DNA from: QHXW01 sp035297145
GTDB lineage: Bacteria; Acidobacteriota; Terriglobia; Bryobacterales; Bryobacteraceae
Length of the DNA: 64,000 nucleotides
Assembly (NCBI GenBank): GCA_035297145.1
Contig: DATGZN010000085.1
Location: 62,001 to 126,000 of the forward strand
Direction of reading: 5' to 3'
Part shown: positions 31,598 through 40,552 of the stretch, piece after piece
Layout of the letters: each line of letters starts with the position of its first letter
Numbering within the stretch: the stretch's first letter is position 1
The notes under the pieces: model-generated
The model's database searches: none
What the model saw: the letters and a program-made list of their open reading frames with translations, nothing else
Told to the model about the DNA's origin: nothing
Program-made: the position numbers and the translations under genes

Positions 31598-34249
31598 ATG
31601 TCCTGGATGCACCGCTTTTGCTCGATGTTTCAAACACGCAAGCTGGAAGAGCAGCTCGATGACGAACTGCAATTCCACGTCGAAATGCGGACGCAAGAGT
31701 TCATCGCAGCGGGTATGGACCTTGAAAACGCCCGCTACCGCGCACGCCGCCTGTTCGGCAATCAACTTCTCCTTAAAGAAAGGACCCGCGACATGGACAC
31801 CATCGGCTGGATTGAGACTCTAGGGCACGACTTGCGCTACGGCCTTCGAATGCTGGCGAAGAATCCAGGCTTCACGACGATGGCGGTATTGACGCTGGCG
31901 CTCGGCATCGGCGCCAACACAGCGGTTTTCTCGATTGTGAATGGCGTGCTCCTCAACCCGCTACCTTTCTGGCAGCCGGACCAACTCGTTGCGCTGCACT
32001 TCCGGACGCCCGACGGCACGTCGTCTACTTCTTACCCCAACTTCCTGGATTGGGCGCATGACAACCGTTCGTTTTCCGCGCTCGCCGCGTATCGGCCGGA
32101 CAACTTCAACCTCACTGGGATGGGCGAGCCCGAGCGCTTGCCCGGGGAGATGCTGTCCGCCAGCTTTTTTCCGCTCCTTGGTGTGCAGCCGATTCTGGGC
32201 CGGACGTTCCTTCCGGATGAAGACCGCCTGGGTTCCGCGCCCGTAGCGCTGATCAGCGCTGGTTTCTGGAAGTGCAAGTTCAACTCCTCGCCGGACGCGT
32301 TGGGAAAGGCGCTCACCTTGAACGGAGCCGCACACACTATCGTCGGCGTGATCCCGCCGAATTTCCGTTACCACTCCAGCAATTTCCCACCCAGCGACGT
32401 GTTTGTTCCTATCGGCCAGTGGAGTGAGCCCAGCTTTCGTGACCGTAGAATCCGCAATTCCATGGACACGGTCGGCCGGCTGAAGCCTGGCGTCACCTTT
32501 GACCAGGCGAATGCCGATTTGGGAACCCTCGGGCGGCATCTGGCCGACCAGTATCCCGACGCCAACAAAGGAACGGGCGTCATGCTGGTTCCGCTCAAAC
32601 GGGACGTTGTAGGAAACGTCCAGACTCTTCTCTCGGTGCTGCAAGCTGCCGTAGGGTTTGTGCTCCTGATCGCATGCGTGAACATCGCGAATCTCTTCCT
32701 GGCGCGATCGAGGGGCCGCACGCGTGAACTGGCGATTCGTACCGCGCTTGGCGCGAGCCGGGGCCGCGTCGTCCGGCAGCTTCTCACCGAAAGCATTCTG
32801 CTCGCGGTCACCGGTGGCGGCATTGGCGTCCTGATCGCTTCCTGGGGGACGCAGGCCGCGCTCAAATTGCTTCCGGAGGTGCTGCCGCGAGCCGACGAAG
32901 TCAGCCTGGACGGGCGCGTGCTGTTGGTCATGGCCGCCGCTTCCGTGCTGGCGGGAATTCTGTTTGGCCTGGCGCCGGCGCTCCGCAACTCGCCGCCCGC
33001 TCTTCACGAAACGCTCAAAGAAGGTGGACGCGGATCGAGTGGCGCGCGGCATCGTACCCAGAGCGTTTTCGTGGTTGTTGAAATGGCGCTCGCACTGATC
33101 CTGCTGGCCGGTGCGGGGCTGATGATTCGCAGCCTGGCCAAGCTCTGGAGCGTCGATCCCGGATTCGATCCCCACAATGTTCTGACCGCCCGGGTCTCCG
33201 GTCCCGCGATCGCCTCTCCGGACGCGGTCCGGGCTCTTTGGCGCCAGATGAACAATAAGCTCCGCGTAATTCCCGGCGTCAAGGCTGCTTCTCTCAGCGC
33301 TGGATCCTCGCCTATGGGGGGTGATGCCGAGATTCCGTTCTGGCTCGAAGGCCAGGCAAAGCCCTCAACTCAAGCCGAAATGAAGTGGGCAATCAACTAT
33401 TTCGTCCAGCCGGACTATTTGAGCGTTCTGAGGATTCCTCTAAAGCGCGGCCGCTTCCTCACGGCGGAAGACCACGAACATTCGCCGCTCGTGATCGTAA
33501 TCGACGATCAGTTTGCGCGGCAATATTTCGCGAACGACAATCCCATCAGCCGTCGCATTCACTTCGATATCTTGAACGCCACGGCGGAAATCGTCGGCGT
33601 AGTCGGGCACGTGAAGCAATGGGGTCTCGATGAGAGTTCGGCCTCGCACACCCAACCGCAGTGCTATTTCTCAGCTTTCCAGATTCCCGATCAGTTCATG
33701 CCGCTGGTGGCCGGAGACGTTGGGATCGCGATCCGAACCGAGGGAACGCCGCTAGCTCACGTCGCTATTCGCCAGGCACTAAACCAGATCAACGGCCATC
33801 TGGTGCTGTATCGGACGCAGACCATGGACGGAATCATTTCCGGCTCGCTGGCAGAACGCCGCTTCTCGATGATTCTCTTGGGGAGTTTCGCCGCGCTCGC
33901 GCTCCTCATGGCGTGCATCGGAATCTATGGCGTAGTTTCCCATCTCGCCGGCCAGCGGACGCACGAGATCGGCATCCGCATGGCGCTCGGCGCCGAGCGG
34001 CGGGATGTGCTCCGGATGGTGCTTGGGGAAGGGGCGAAGATGGCGCTCGTGGGCATTCTCCTCGGCCTCATGGGAGCGTTTGCCCTCACCCGCCTCATGG
34101 CCAGTATGCTCTTCGGCGTCAGCACACATGACCCCCTCACTTTCACTGGCGTTGCGATCCTGCTAGCCCTGGTGGCGCTTATGGCGTGCTACATCCCAGC
34201 GCGCCGAGCTTCAAGCGTCGATCCCACCGAAGCCCTGAGATACGAGTAG
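31598..34249 (+). CDS. ADOP-type ABC permease with N-terminal prefix domain
   Basis: An 883-residue paralogue of the preceding gene, with the same prefix (LEEQLDDELQFHVEMRTQEF) and domain order and the end PARRASSVDPTEALRYE. The DNA of the prefix regions of all three genes of this operon is very similar, indicating tandem duplication. It begins 3 bases after the preceding stop and 4 bases before the broken third copy. Confidence 0.93.
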   Translation: MSWMHRFCSMFQTRKLEEQLDDELQFHVEMRTQEFIAAGMDLENARYRARRLFGNQLLLKERTRDMDTIGWIETLGHDLRYGLRMLAKNPGFTTMAVLTLALGIGANTAVFSIVNGVLLNPLPFWQPDQLVALHFRTPDGTSSTSYPNFLDWAHDNRSFSALAAYRPDNFNLTGMGEPERLPGEMLSASFFPLLGVQPILGRTFLPDEDRLGSAPVALISAGFWKCKFNSSPDALGKALTLNGAAHTIVGVIPPNFRYHSSNFPPSDVFVPIGQWSEPSFRDRRIRNSMDTVGRLKPGVTFDQANADLGTLGRHLADQYPDANKGTGVMLVPLKRDVVGNVQTLLSVLQAAVGFVLLIACVNIANLFLARSRGRTRELAIRTALGASRGRVVRQLLTESILLAVTGGGIGVLIASWGTQAALKLLPEVLPRADEVSLDGRVLLVMAAASVLAGILFGLAPALRNSPPALHETLKEGGRGSSGARHRTQSVFVVVEMALALILLAGAGLMIRSLAKLWSVDPGFDPHNVLTARVSGPAIASPDAVRALWRQMNNKLRVIPGVKAASLSAGSSPMGGDAEIPFWLEGQAKPSTQAEMKWAINYFVQPDYLSVLRIPLKRGRFLTAEDHEHSPLVIVIDDQFARQYFANDNPISRRIHFDILNATAEIVGVVGHVKQWGLDESSASHTQPQCYFSAFQIPDQFMPLVAGDVGIAIRTEGTPLAHVAIRQALNQINGHLVLYRTQTMDGIISGSLAERRFSMILLGSFAALALLMACIGIYGVVSHLAGQRTHEIGIRMALGAERRDVLRMVLGEGAKMALVGILLGLMGAFALTRLMASMLFGVSTHDPLTFTGVAILLALVALMACYIPARRASSVDPTEALRYE

Positions 34250-34253
34250 CGTG

Positions 34254-35270
34254 ATGTCCTGGTTCAATCGCCTCGTCGGCTCACTTCGCAAGAACCGGCT
34301 GGAAGACCAGCTCAATGAGGAGTTGCGGTTCCACCTCGAGATGAGGACCCGCGAGTTCATCGCCGAGGGCCTGACGCCGGAGGAGGCCCGATACCGCGCG
34401 CGGCGGCTGTTCGGGAACCAAACACTCGTGAAGGAAAGGACGCGGGACATGGACACCATAGGCTGGATGGACGCTTTGTGGCAGGATCTGCGTTATGCGC
34501 TGCGCGTGCTCCGGAAAACCCCGGCATTCACTGCAGTGGCTGTGCTGTCTCTGGCTCTCGGCATTGGGGCGAACACGGCGATCTTCTCCGCTTTGTATGC
34601 CGCCTTGCTCAAACCGCTCCCATTTAGGGACCGAGACCGGCTGGTATTCATGCGAAAGAAGAATCCGCCGCGCGGGTGGATTCGCAACCCGGTGTCGCCC
34701 GCGGAAATTCTCGCGTGGCGAAATGAGAGCGGAGTCTTTGAGGACATCGCCGCGTTCTCACCGAGTTCGTGTGTGCTCACCGGCGTCGCAGGGGCCGAGG
34801 AGGACCCTTGTGAGATTTCTTCCAGCAATCTATTTCCACTGCTGGGTGTAACGCCGGTTCGCGGCCGGGCCTTTTCATCCGAAGAAGACAAGCCGGAAGG
34901 GGTGCGTGTTGCCGTCCTGAGCTACGGTTTGTGGCAAAGGCGCTTCAGGCGAGGAGAGTGCGATTGGCCAGTCAGCGGACGCATGAGATCGGCATCCGCA
35001 TGGCGCTCGGCGCCGAGCCCCGGCAAGTCCTGCGAACGATTTTTGGCCAGGGCCTGGCTATGACCGGAGCCGGCCTTCTGATTGGCGCGTTGTTAGCCGG
35101 CGTCATTGGACGCCTGGCAAGAGATCTGCTGTCCGGCGTCTCGCCCATGGACCCGCTCACCTACGTGAGTGCGTCGTTGCTGCTAGCCCTGGTAGCATTG
35201 ACTGCGTGCTACATCCCCGCGCGTCGGGCAACCAAAGGTCGATCCCATGGTCGCGCTGCGCTGCGAATAA
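34254..35270 (+). pseudogene. third ADOP permease, internally deleted and frameshifted
   Basis: The prefix domain, helix 1 and the first part of the PCD are present up to VLSYGLWQRRF near 34950. Then about 550 codons are missing. The final FtsX segment resumes in another frame (SQRTHEIGIRMALGAEPRQVL) from about 34966, reading to the 35270 region. A one-base shift just after codons ARRATK (near 35235) moves the true end (VDPMVALRCE, TAA at 35268-35270) out of frame. Both lesions rule out a working permease; expected length is about 870 residues. The open frames that remain are 270 and 117 codons. Confidence 0.9.
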
Positions 35271-35380
35271 ACCCTGTTCGATAGCCAGCTCCTTCTGTAA
35301 GAAAGGACTCCCGCTTGACGCCGAACCTCCGAATGCCGCACAGTAGTTGAGATCAATATTCGTTGGCAGGAGGCCGAACC

Positions 35381-35740
35381 ATGAAGTGGGCCCTGGCTCT
35401 CACCGCTGTTTTTGCATCCGTCCTGTTCGCCGCCGATATCAGCGGCAAGTGGAAAGGCACCGCCGAAACGCAATTCGGCACCATCGAGAGAACCTTCGTT
35501 TTCAAGGTTGACGGCAACAAACTTACTGGCGAAACATCCAGCGACCGGTTCGGCAAATCCACCATCGAGGACGGCAACATCGACGGCGACAACCTGTCGT
35601 TTACCATCACCATAAACTTTGATGGCAACGAGGCCAAAGCAAGCTACAAGGGCAAGGTGAGCGGCGACACCATCAAGTTCACCGTCGAAGTTCCCGGCGT
35701 CGACCAGCCCATCGAATACACCGCCAAGCGCGTATCGTGA
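35381..35740 (+). CDS. small secreted beta-rich protein
   Basis: ATG 35381 follows AGGAGG at a good distance and gives 119 residues. A signal peptide (KWALALTAVFASVLFAA) is followed by ISGKWKGTAETQFG, a repeated beta pattern (FKVDGNKLTGETSS, IEDGNIDGDNLSFTI, ASYKGKVSGDTIKFTVEV). This is an abundant acidobacterial family of exported single-domain proteins with a lipocalin-like strand pattern; no function is established. It has its own terminator downstream. Confidence 0.75.
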   Translation: MKWALALTAVFASVLFAADISGKWKGTAETQFGTIERTFVFKVDGNKLTGETSSDRFGKSTIEDGNIDGDNLSFTITINFDGNEAKASYKGKVSGDTIKFTVEVPGVDQPIEYTAKRVS

Positions 35741-35782
35741 AATCGCGCGACGGATCTACCGCGAGCCGTGTATAAAACGGGA

Positions 35783-35805
35783 AGGGCCGCGGTTTTCGCG
35801 GCCCT
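35783..35805. terminator. bidirectional intrinsic terminator
   Basis: A perfect 9-bp stem (AGGGCCGCG / CGCGGCCCT) with a GTTTT loop lies between the convergent small secreted protein gene and the TonB receptor gene. T-containing tails follow on both strands (GTATTT on plus; TCCCGTTTTATA on minus). Confidence 0.8.
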
Positions 35806-35842
35806 GTATTTCCCTTCCTACTCGGAAATAACGCTGTTGTTC

Positions 35843-38800
35843 TTAGAACCGCACGATCCCCTTGATCTCCACGAAGCGCGGTGATCCGCCGGCTCCGAGG
35901 AACGATCCCAGAATGCCGGTCGGCGGGCTGACCAGGTAAACACTCGAACCGAACAACGGGTTGGAGACATCATTGACGGGCTGGTCGAAGTTCGGGTGGT
36001 TAAACAGATTGGAGGCCGCCGCGCCGAACGAGAAGCTCACATGCTCGCCGATCTTGACCTCTTTCGAGAGCGACAGGTCCACATCGAAGAAATGCGGGCC
36101 GTAAATGGAGTTGCGTCCTATGGTTCCAAAACCGGTGAGCACACCGGCCGGGGCAAACTGCGAAGTAGTGAGACACGGCGTGTTGACCGCGTTGTTGCAG
36201 GTGTTGGGGATCTTTGTCAGGGGAATGGCAAACTCGGGACTTCCCGCCATGTTGTAGCCATAGAGCTGACCCAGGTTTGCGCCATCGACCACCGTGAATG
36301 GCAGACCGGTACGGAAGAACCAATTGCTCGATAGAGTCCATCCTCCGAAGATCTGGTTGGGACCCCAATGGAATCCGGAGTGTCGCAAGGCATCGGTATA
36401 TACGAAACTGGCGCTGATGTAATGGCGCACATCGTAGTCCGAGTTTCCGTAATTCGCCTTGAAGTTGTGCGGCTGCTGCGGCTCGCCGAGGCTGGGGTCG
36501 GTGTCGACAATTCCGAACGGGATATTGTTAATGCCGCCGTTGGAGATGTTATCCAGCGCGTGGCTCCAGGTATAGTTCAAGTTGAAGCTGAGTCCTGTCG
36601 AGAAACGCCGCTGTAAACTCAGCGTCAGGCCGTTGTAATTCGAGTTGGCGGCGGAGAAATACTGGAACACCGTGCCAAGCGCGGGATTCGCCGGCGCCGC
36701 TGGCAGCCCCGCGAAGCCGTTCGGGCAGGTCGAAGCTGGGCAGTAGCCGTTGAGACCCTGATCCTCGATCGGGATATGGCTGCCATGCATTCCCGAGTAG
36801 TTGACGTTCACGACCATGTTCCACGGGATCATCTGCTGCACCTCGAAATTCCACTTGTAGTAGGTGGCGTTGTAAAAGGGGTTCGGGAAGCTGTAAAAAT
36901 TTGGGGGCGCGAACCCGGGAACCGAGGCGGAAATGGAATTGAAACTTCCGCCGGATTTGAATTGCGAAAGCAGCGCTTGATTGGCGTTCGCAACCGTGGT
37001 GAAAAGGCTACCCGGCACACCGGGCGCGAGGTTGCCGTTTGGAATCGAGAACGCGGCAAATCCCGGACTGTTGAACGCTGCATCTTCCGTCAAGCCGCCC
37101 GGCAATTCATCGGCGAACACGCCGGCGCCGGTCCGGATGACGGTTTTGTCATTGTGGAACGGCTTCCAGGCGATGCCAATCCTGGGTTCCCAGACCGCGG
37201 TTTTCACGTCGGGGTACGCGTATTTCTTGCCCGAGAGAATGAGCTGATTGTAGGGGGTGGAGGCCGCAGCCGGATCTGGCGCGCCAGTGAAGGGGCTTGC
37301 CAGGCGCGAGAAGCAGTTGGCCTGGCACGTGGGGTTGGGGTAGCTTTCCACCCTCAAATTCAGCGAAACCGTCAGGTTTCTCCGCATCTTCCAATCATCG
37401 GCCACGTAGCCGCCGAAGGTATTGAAGCGGATGCCCTGCTCAGGAGAAGAAGGAAACGCTTGCAGGACAGAGGTGGCGGGACCCCCGCCGTTGAAGAAAT
37501 CTTGAATGTCAGTCGTAATCTGTCCGTGGATGGGACCACCGATCGATTCAAAATCCAAATCGGTGACGGTCCAGTGCAGCAAGCTGAAGCCGGTACGGAA
37601 CGTATGGTTTCCGCGAACGTGAGACAGATCATCCAGAACTTGATACTGGAATACGCGCCTCCCGTTCGGAACATAGAAATTGGGTCCCGGCGCTCCGAAT
37701 GCCCCCACGGAGGTGAGCGCATTGCCTGAGAAGGTCAACTCTGTGGGCAAAGCCGCCAAAGCGCCACTGGGGTCTGAAGGGCTAAAGAGGGCGGAATAGA
37801 AAAGGGTCGAGGCTGTGAATTCATTCACCGTGTTTACGTCAAAAACGTGGTTTTCGGTAATCTGGGCGATGAATTGAGGCTGGTAGCTCGAGCCGTTGAA
37901 CGTCGGGCCAAACGCGCTGGTGTAAGTGGGCTGATATCCGTTATCCCGCCAGAAGCGGGCGTAGAAACGGTCATTCGCGTTGATGTTGTGATCGACGCGG
38001 ATCGACCACTGGTACTCCTTGAAAACGCTGCCTGGCACGTTGCGGAACTCGAGCGCGCAGGGCGCACCCGAGGGAAGCCCGGTAAAAGTCGCTCCAGAAG
38101 GGCACCCTCCGCCGGGAGCCGGCGTAGCGCTGCTGGCTCCGGAAGCGCCGTTATAGATGGCGAACGCCTGTTTATAGAAGGGAATCTCGGCTGCGTTGCC
38201 TACCGCCGTCAGGTTGGTTAACGTAGCCGCCTGAAATTGCGGACTTGGAATCAGGTTGACGTTGGCGTTGGCCGGCACGAGGCTGTGGACGCCTTCGTAG
38301 TTGAAGTCGAAGAAGGTGCGGTTCTTGAAGATCGGCCCGCTCACGTTAGTTCCCCACTGGTTGAAATTGTTGAAGGGTGTCGGCACGCCGGAGGAGTTGA
38401 GGAAGAACTGGTTGGCATTCATGGCGCGTCCGTTCCAGTTGTAAAGGGTGCTGCCGTGGAAACTGTTAGTTCCGGATTTGGTGATGTAGGTGATCTGGGA
38501 ACCCGCGTACTGGCCGTACTGCGCCGAATATCCGTTGGTAATGACGTTCGCCTCGGCGATGTCATTAGAACCCAGCGACAGGTTCGAAGCGCCGGTATTG
38601 TTAATGCCGAAAAACGGATCGTTGTAATTTACGCCGTCCATGGTGAAGAGGTTCGAAATGGTAGGCATGCCGGCCGCAGAGAAATTGCCATAGCCGGACT
38701 GGGTGTTCATAACTACTCCGGGAGCTGTTTGCGCAATGTAGCTCAGATCGCCGCCAGCATTGGGCATATCCCGAACCATCTGCGCGTTGTAGGCGGTGCT

Positions 38801-39205
38801 CACGTCCGCATTCTCGGTTTGCAAAGTTTCGCTCGCCTCGGTTACTTCGACTGTTTGCGACGCCGCGGCCATTTGTAACTTCATGTTGACTGCGACTGGC
38901 TGCCCGGGTGTTACGGCGATTCCCGCCTGCTGTTGCGACTGGAAGCCTGCTGCGTTTACAGTCACACTGTAAGTTCCTGGAAGGACGAAGGCAAACCGGA
39001 AAGCACCCTGCCCACTGGTGGTCGTCTTTGTAGCCGTGTTCGTACCGAAGCTCAGCAGAGTGACGGTAGCATTCGGCACTGCCGCTCCGCTCGGGTCGGT
39101 AATCGTCCCGGATATGTCACCGGAAGTAATTGATTGTGCCGGCGACTGGGCCGTGAAAACCGTTACGGCAAATGCCAGAAACAGCATCTTGATCAGAGAT
39201 CTCAT
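35843..39205 (-). CDS. Oar-like TonB-dependent receptor with carboxypeptidase-type N-domain
   Basis: Start ATG 39205 is set by AAGGAG upstream and by a signal peptide (MRSLIKMLFLAFAVTVFTAQSPAQS), giving 1120 residues. Residues ~28-110 form a CarboxypepD_reg domain (GDISGTITDPSGAAVPNATVTL). A plug region follows (MVRDMPNAGGDLSYIAQTAPGVV, FTMDGVNYNDPFFGIN, SAQYGQYAGSQITYITKSGTNSFHGS), then a long beta-barrel that ends in the aromatic residue typical of outer-membrane insertion (IKGIVRF). The family imports large substrates such as oligosaccharides or peptides using TonB energy. It is monocistronic here, and the ligand is unknown. Confidence 0.93.
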   Translation of the reverse strand: MRSLIKMLFLAFAVTVFTAQSPAQSITSGDISGTITDPSGAAVPNATVTLLSFGTNTATKTTTSGQGAFRFAFVLPGTYSVTVNAAGFQSQQQAGIAVTPGQPVAVNMKLQMAAASQTVEVTEASETLQTENADVSTAYNAQMVRDMPNAGGDLSYIAQTAPGVVMNTQSGYGNFSAAGMPTISNLFTMDGVNYNDPFFGINNTGASNLSLGSNDIAEANVITNGYSAQYGQYAGSQITYITKSGTNSFHGSTLYNWNGRAMNANQFFLNSSGVPTPFNNFNQWGTNVSGPIFKNRTFFDFNYEGVHSLVPANANVNLIPSPQFQAATLTNLTAVGNAAEIPFYKQAFAIYNGASGASSATPAPGGGCPSGATFTGLPSGAPCALEFRNVPGSVFKEYQWSIRVDHNINANDRFYARFWRDNGYQPTYTSAFGPTFNGSSYQPQFIAQITENHVFDVNTVNEFTASTLFYSALFSPSDPSGALAALPTELTFSGNALTSVGAFGAPGPNFYVPNGRRVFQYQVLDDLSHVRGNHTFRTGFSLLHWTVTDLDFESIGGPIHGQITTDIQDFFNGGGPATSVLQAFPSSPEQGIRFNTFGGYVADDWKMRRNLTVSLNLRVESYPNPTCQANCFSRLASPFTGAPDPAAASTPYNQLILSGKKYAYPDVKTAVWEPRIGIAWKPFHNDKTVIRTGAGVFADELPGGLTEDAAFNSPGFAAFSIPNGNLAPGVPGSLFTTVANANQALLSQFKSGGSFNSISASVPGFAPPNFYSFPNPFYNATYYKWNFEVQQMIPWNMVVNVNYSGMHGSHIPIEDQGLNGYCPASTCPNGFAGLPAAPANPALGTVFQYFSAANSNYNGLTLSLQRRFSTGLSFNLNYTWSHALDNISNGGINNIPFGIVDTDPSLGEPQQPHNFKANYGNSDYDVRHYISASFVYTDALRHSGFHWGPNQIFGGWTLSSNWFFRTGLPFTVVDGANLGQLYGYNMAGSPEFAIPLTKIPNTCNNAVNTPCLTTSQFAPAGVLTGFGTIGRNSIYGPHFFDVDLSLSKEVKIGEHVSFSFGAAASNLFNHPNFDQPVNDVSNPLFGSSVYLVSPPTGILGSFLGAGGSPRFVEIKGIVRF

Positions 39206-39787
39206 AGGTTTCTCCTTTGAACTCCTCTTGTTGTGCAAGCGCGCGCCGGTTGGCGCGTCGCACCCGAACCCGAACAAAGCTCCCAGTGCTTGCCTCACCC
39301 CTAGTGTGCGCATGAATCCTCCCCGTTTCCGTGCTGAGTTTGAACTCCCCACCCCAAGCACGTGGTGCACCAAAAATATTCGGACTTGAAATCAATCGGT
39401 TACGGTAAGGCAACGGACGTCGATTCCAATCCCGAGAGGTATCTATACCAAAATCGGGATAACAGGTCCCGACTGCCCCTTGAAAATGTGCTTTGACCAC
39501 TATTCAGATTTCAATTAGCTGGTTCAACCAAAATCCACTTTTATCGTTTCGTCCCGTATTAGTCCCTTCGGCCACAGAACAGCAACCCCAGAGCCCGAGG
39601 TTCCTGTGCCGGAATAAATAAATTCGAAATAGGGTATTACAATTCGGTAACGTTTACAAGCCTTTTGAGGGTGGAGGAGCCGCCCGATGCGGTGGTCCTG
39701 TCACTAGTACTGGAACACGCAAAAAGCGTGGTGTAACGGATTTATATTAGGGCTAGGCCCACTGGACGGAAGTCGATTTGACGTCCC
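39206..39787. other. upstream region of the TonB receptor, no gene seen
   Basis: About 580 bases with no supported gene. The stretch 39500-39760 is AT-rich compared with the rest of the window (for example around 39615-39660), consistent with a regulatory region for the receptor gene, but I could not fix a promoter with confidence. No tRNA or clear hairpin was recognised. Confidence 0.5.
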
Positions 39788-40546
39788 TTACGCCACCATC
39801 GCCCCGCCGTCCACCGTGATTACCTGGCCGGTCAAGTACGACGCCTTGTCGCCCGCCAGCATCAGCGCGATTTCCGCGATTTCCTCTGGTTGGCCGAGGT
39901 GCTTGATGGGCTGGCTCCGCAGGCGCTCAGCGAGAAGTGCTTCGTCTTTCCAGTAGTATTCGCTCAGCACCGTCTGAATCAGTCCTGGTGCAATTGCGTT
40001 CACGCGCACACCTTTGGGGCCAAGCTCCAGCGCGTAGCACTTGGTCATCATGATGAGCGCGGCCTTGGTGGTGCTGTACATGAGGCCTTCAAACTGGGGG
40101 CGCAGGCCCGCGATGGACGAGATGTTGATAATCGACCCCGAACCGCGCGCGCACATGCCCGGCGCTACCAGCCGAATCAGCCGAAATGCGCTCTTCAGGT
40201 TGACCTCGATCATCTTGTCGAACTGCCCGTCGTCGATCGTGAGGCTTGGCCCTTGCGCCACATTGGTCGCGGCGTTGTTGACCAGGATGTCGATGCGGCC
40301 ATGGTCCGCCGTGACCTTGTCAACGAGCCGTGCGAGATCTTCCGCCTTGCCCACATGGCACGCCAGCGGCATCGCGTTCTTTCCGATCTCTTGCGCCACC
40401 TGATCGAGCGATTCCCGCTTGCGCCCGCAGATTACAGTCGTTGCCCCCTCGCGCGCGAAGGTCGCGGCAATGGCTTTACCAATCCCGCGGCTTCCCCCCG
40501 TAACAATCGCGACTTTCCCTGTAAGTTGACCTGAATTCGCGTTCAT
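39788..40546 (-). CDS. SDR family oxidoreductase
   Basis: A 252-residue classical short-chain dehydrogenase: cofactor loop TGGSRGIG (residues 16-23), NNAA (90-93), catalytic Ser143/144, Tyr157 and Lys161 (YSTTK), and the terminal GQVITVDGG. Arg20 together with Arg residues after strand 2 suggests NADP(H) preference, as in 3-ketoacyl- or sugar-acid reductases. It follows the epimerase-like gene after 6 bases, so a keto-sugar-acid substrate is plausible, for example reduction of a uronate-derived ketose; this is inference. Confidence 0.9.
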   Translation of the reverse strand: MNANSGQLTGKVAIVTGGSRGIGKAIAATFAREGATTVICGRKRESLDQVAQEIGKNAMPLACHVGKAEDLARLVDKVTADHGRIDILVNNAATNVAQGPSLTIDDGQFDKMIEVNLKSAFRLIRLVAPGMCARGSGSIINISSIAGLRPQFEGLMYSTTKAALIMMTKCYALELGPKGVRVNAIAPGLIQTVLSEYYWKDEALLAERLRSQPIKHLGQPEEIAEIALMLAGDKASYLTGQVITVDGGAMVA

Positions 40547-40552
40547 TTGCGT

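Noticed and set aside
35783..35805. Operator-like palindrome
   Set aside because: Its position between convergent genes and T-rich tails fit a bidirectional terminator better.
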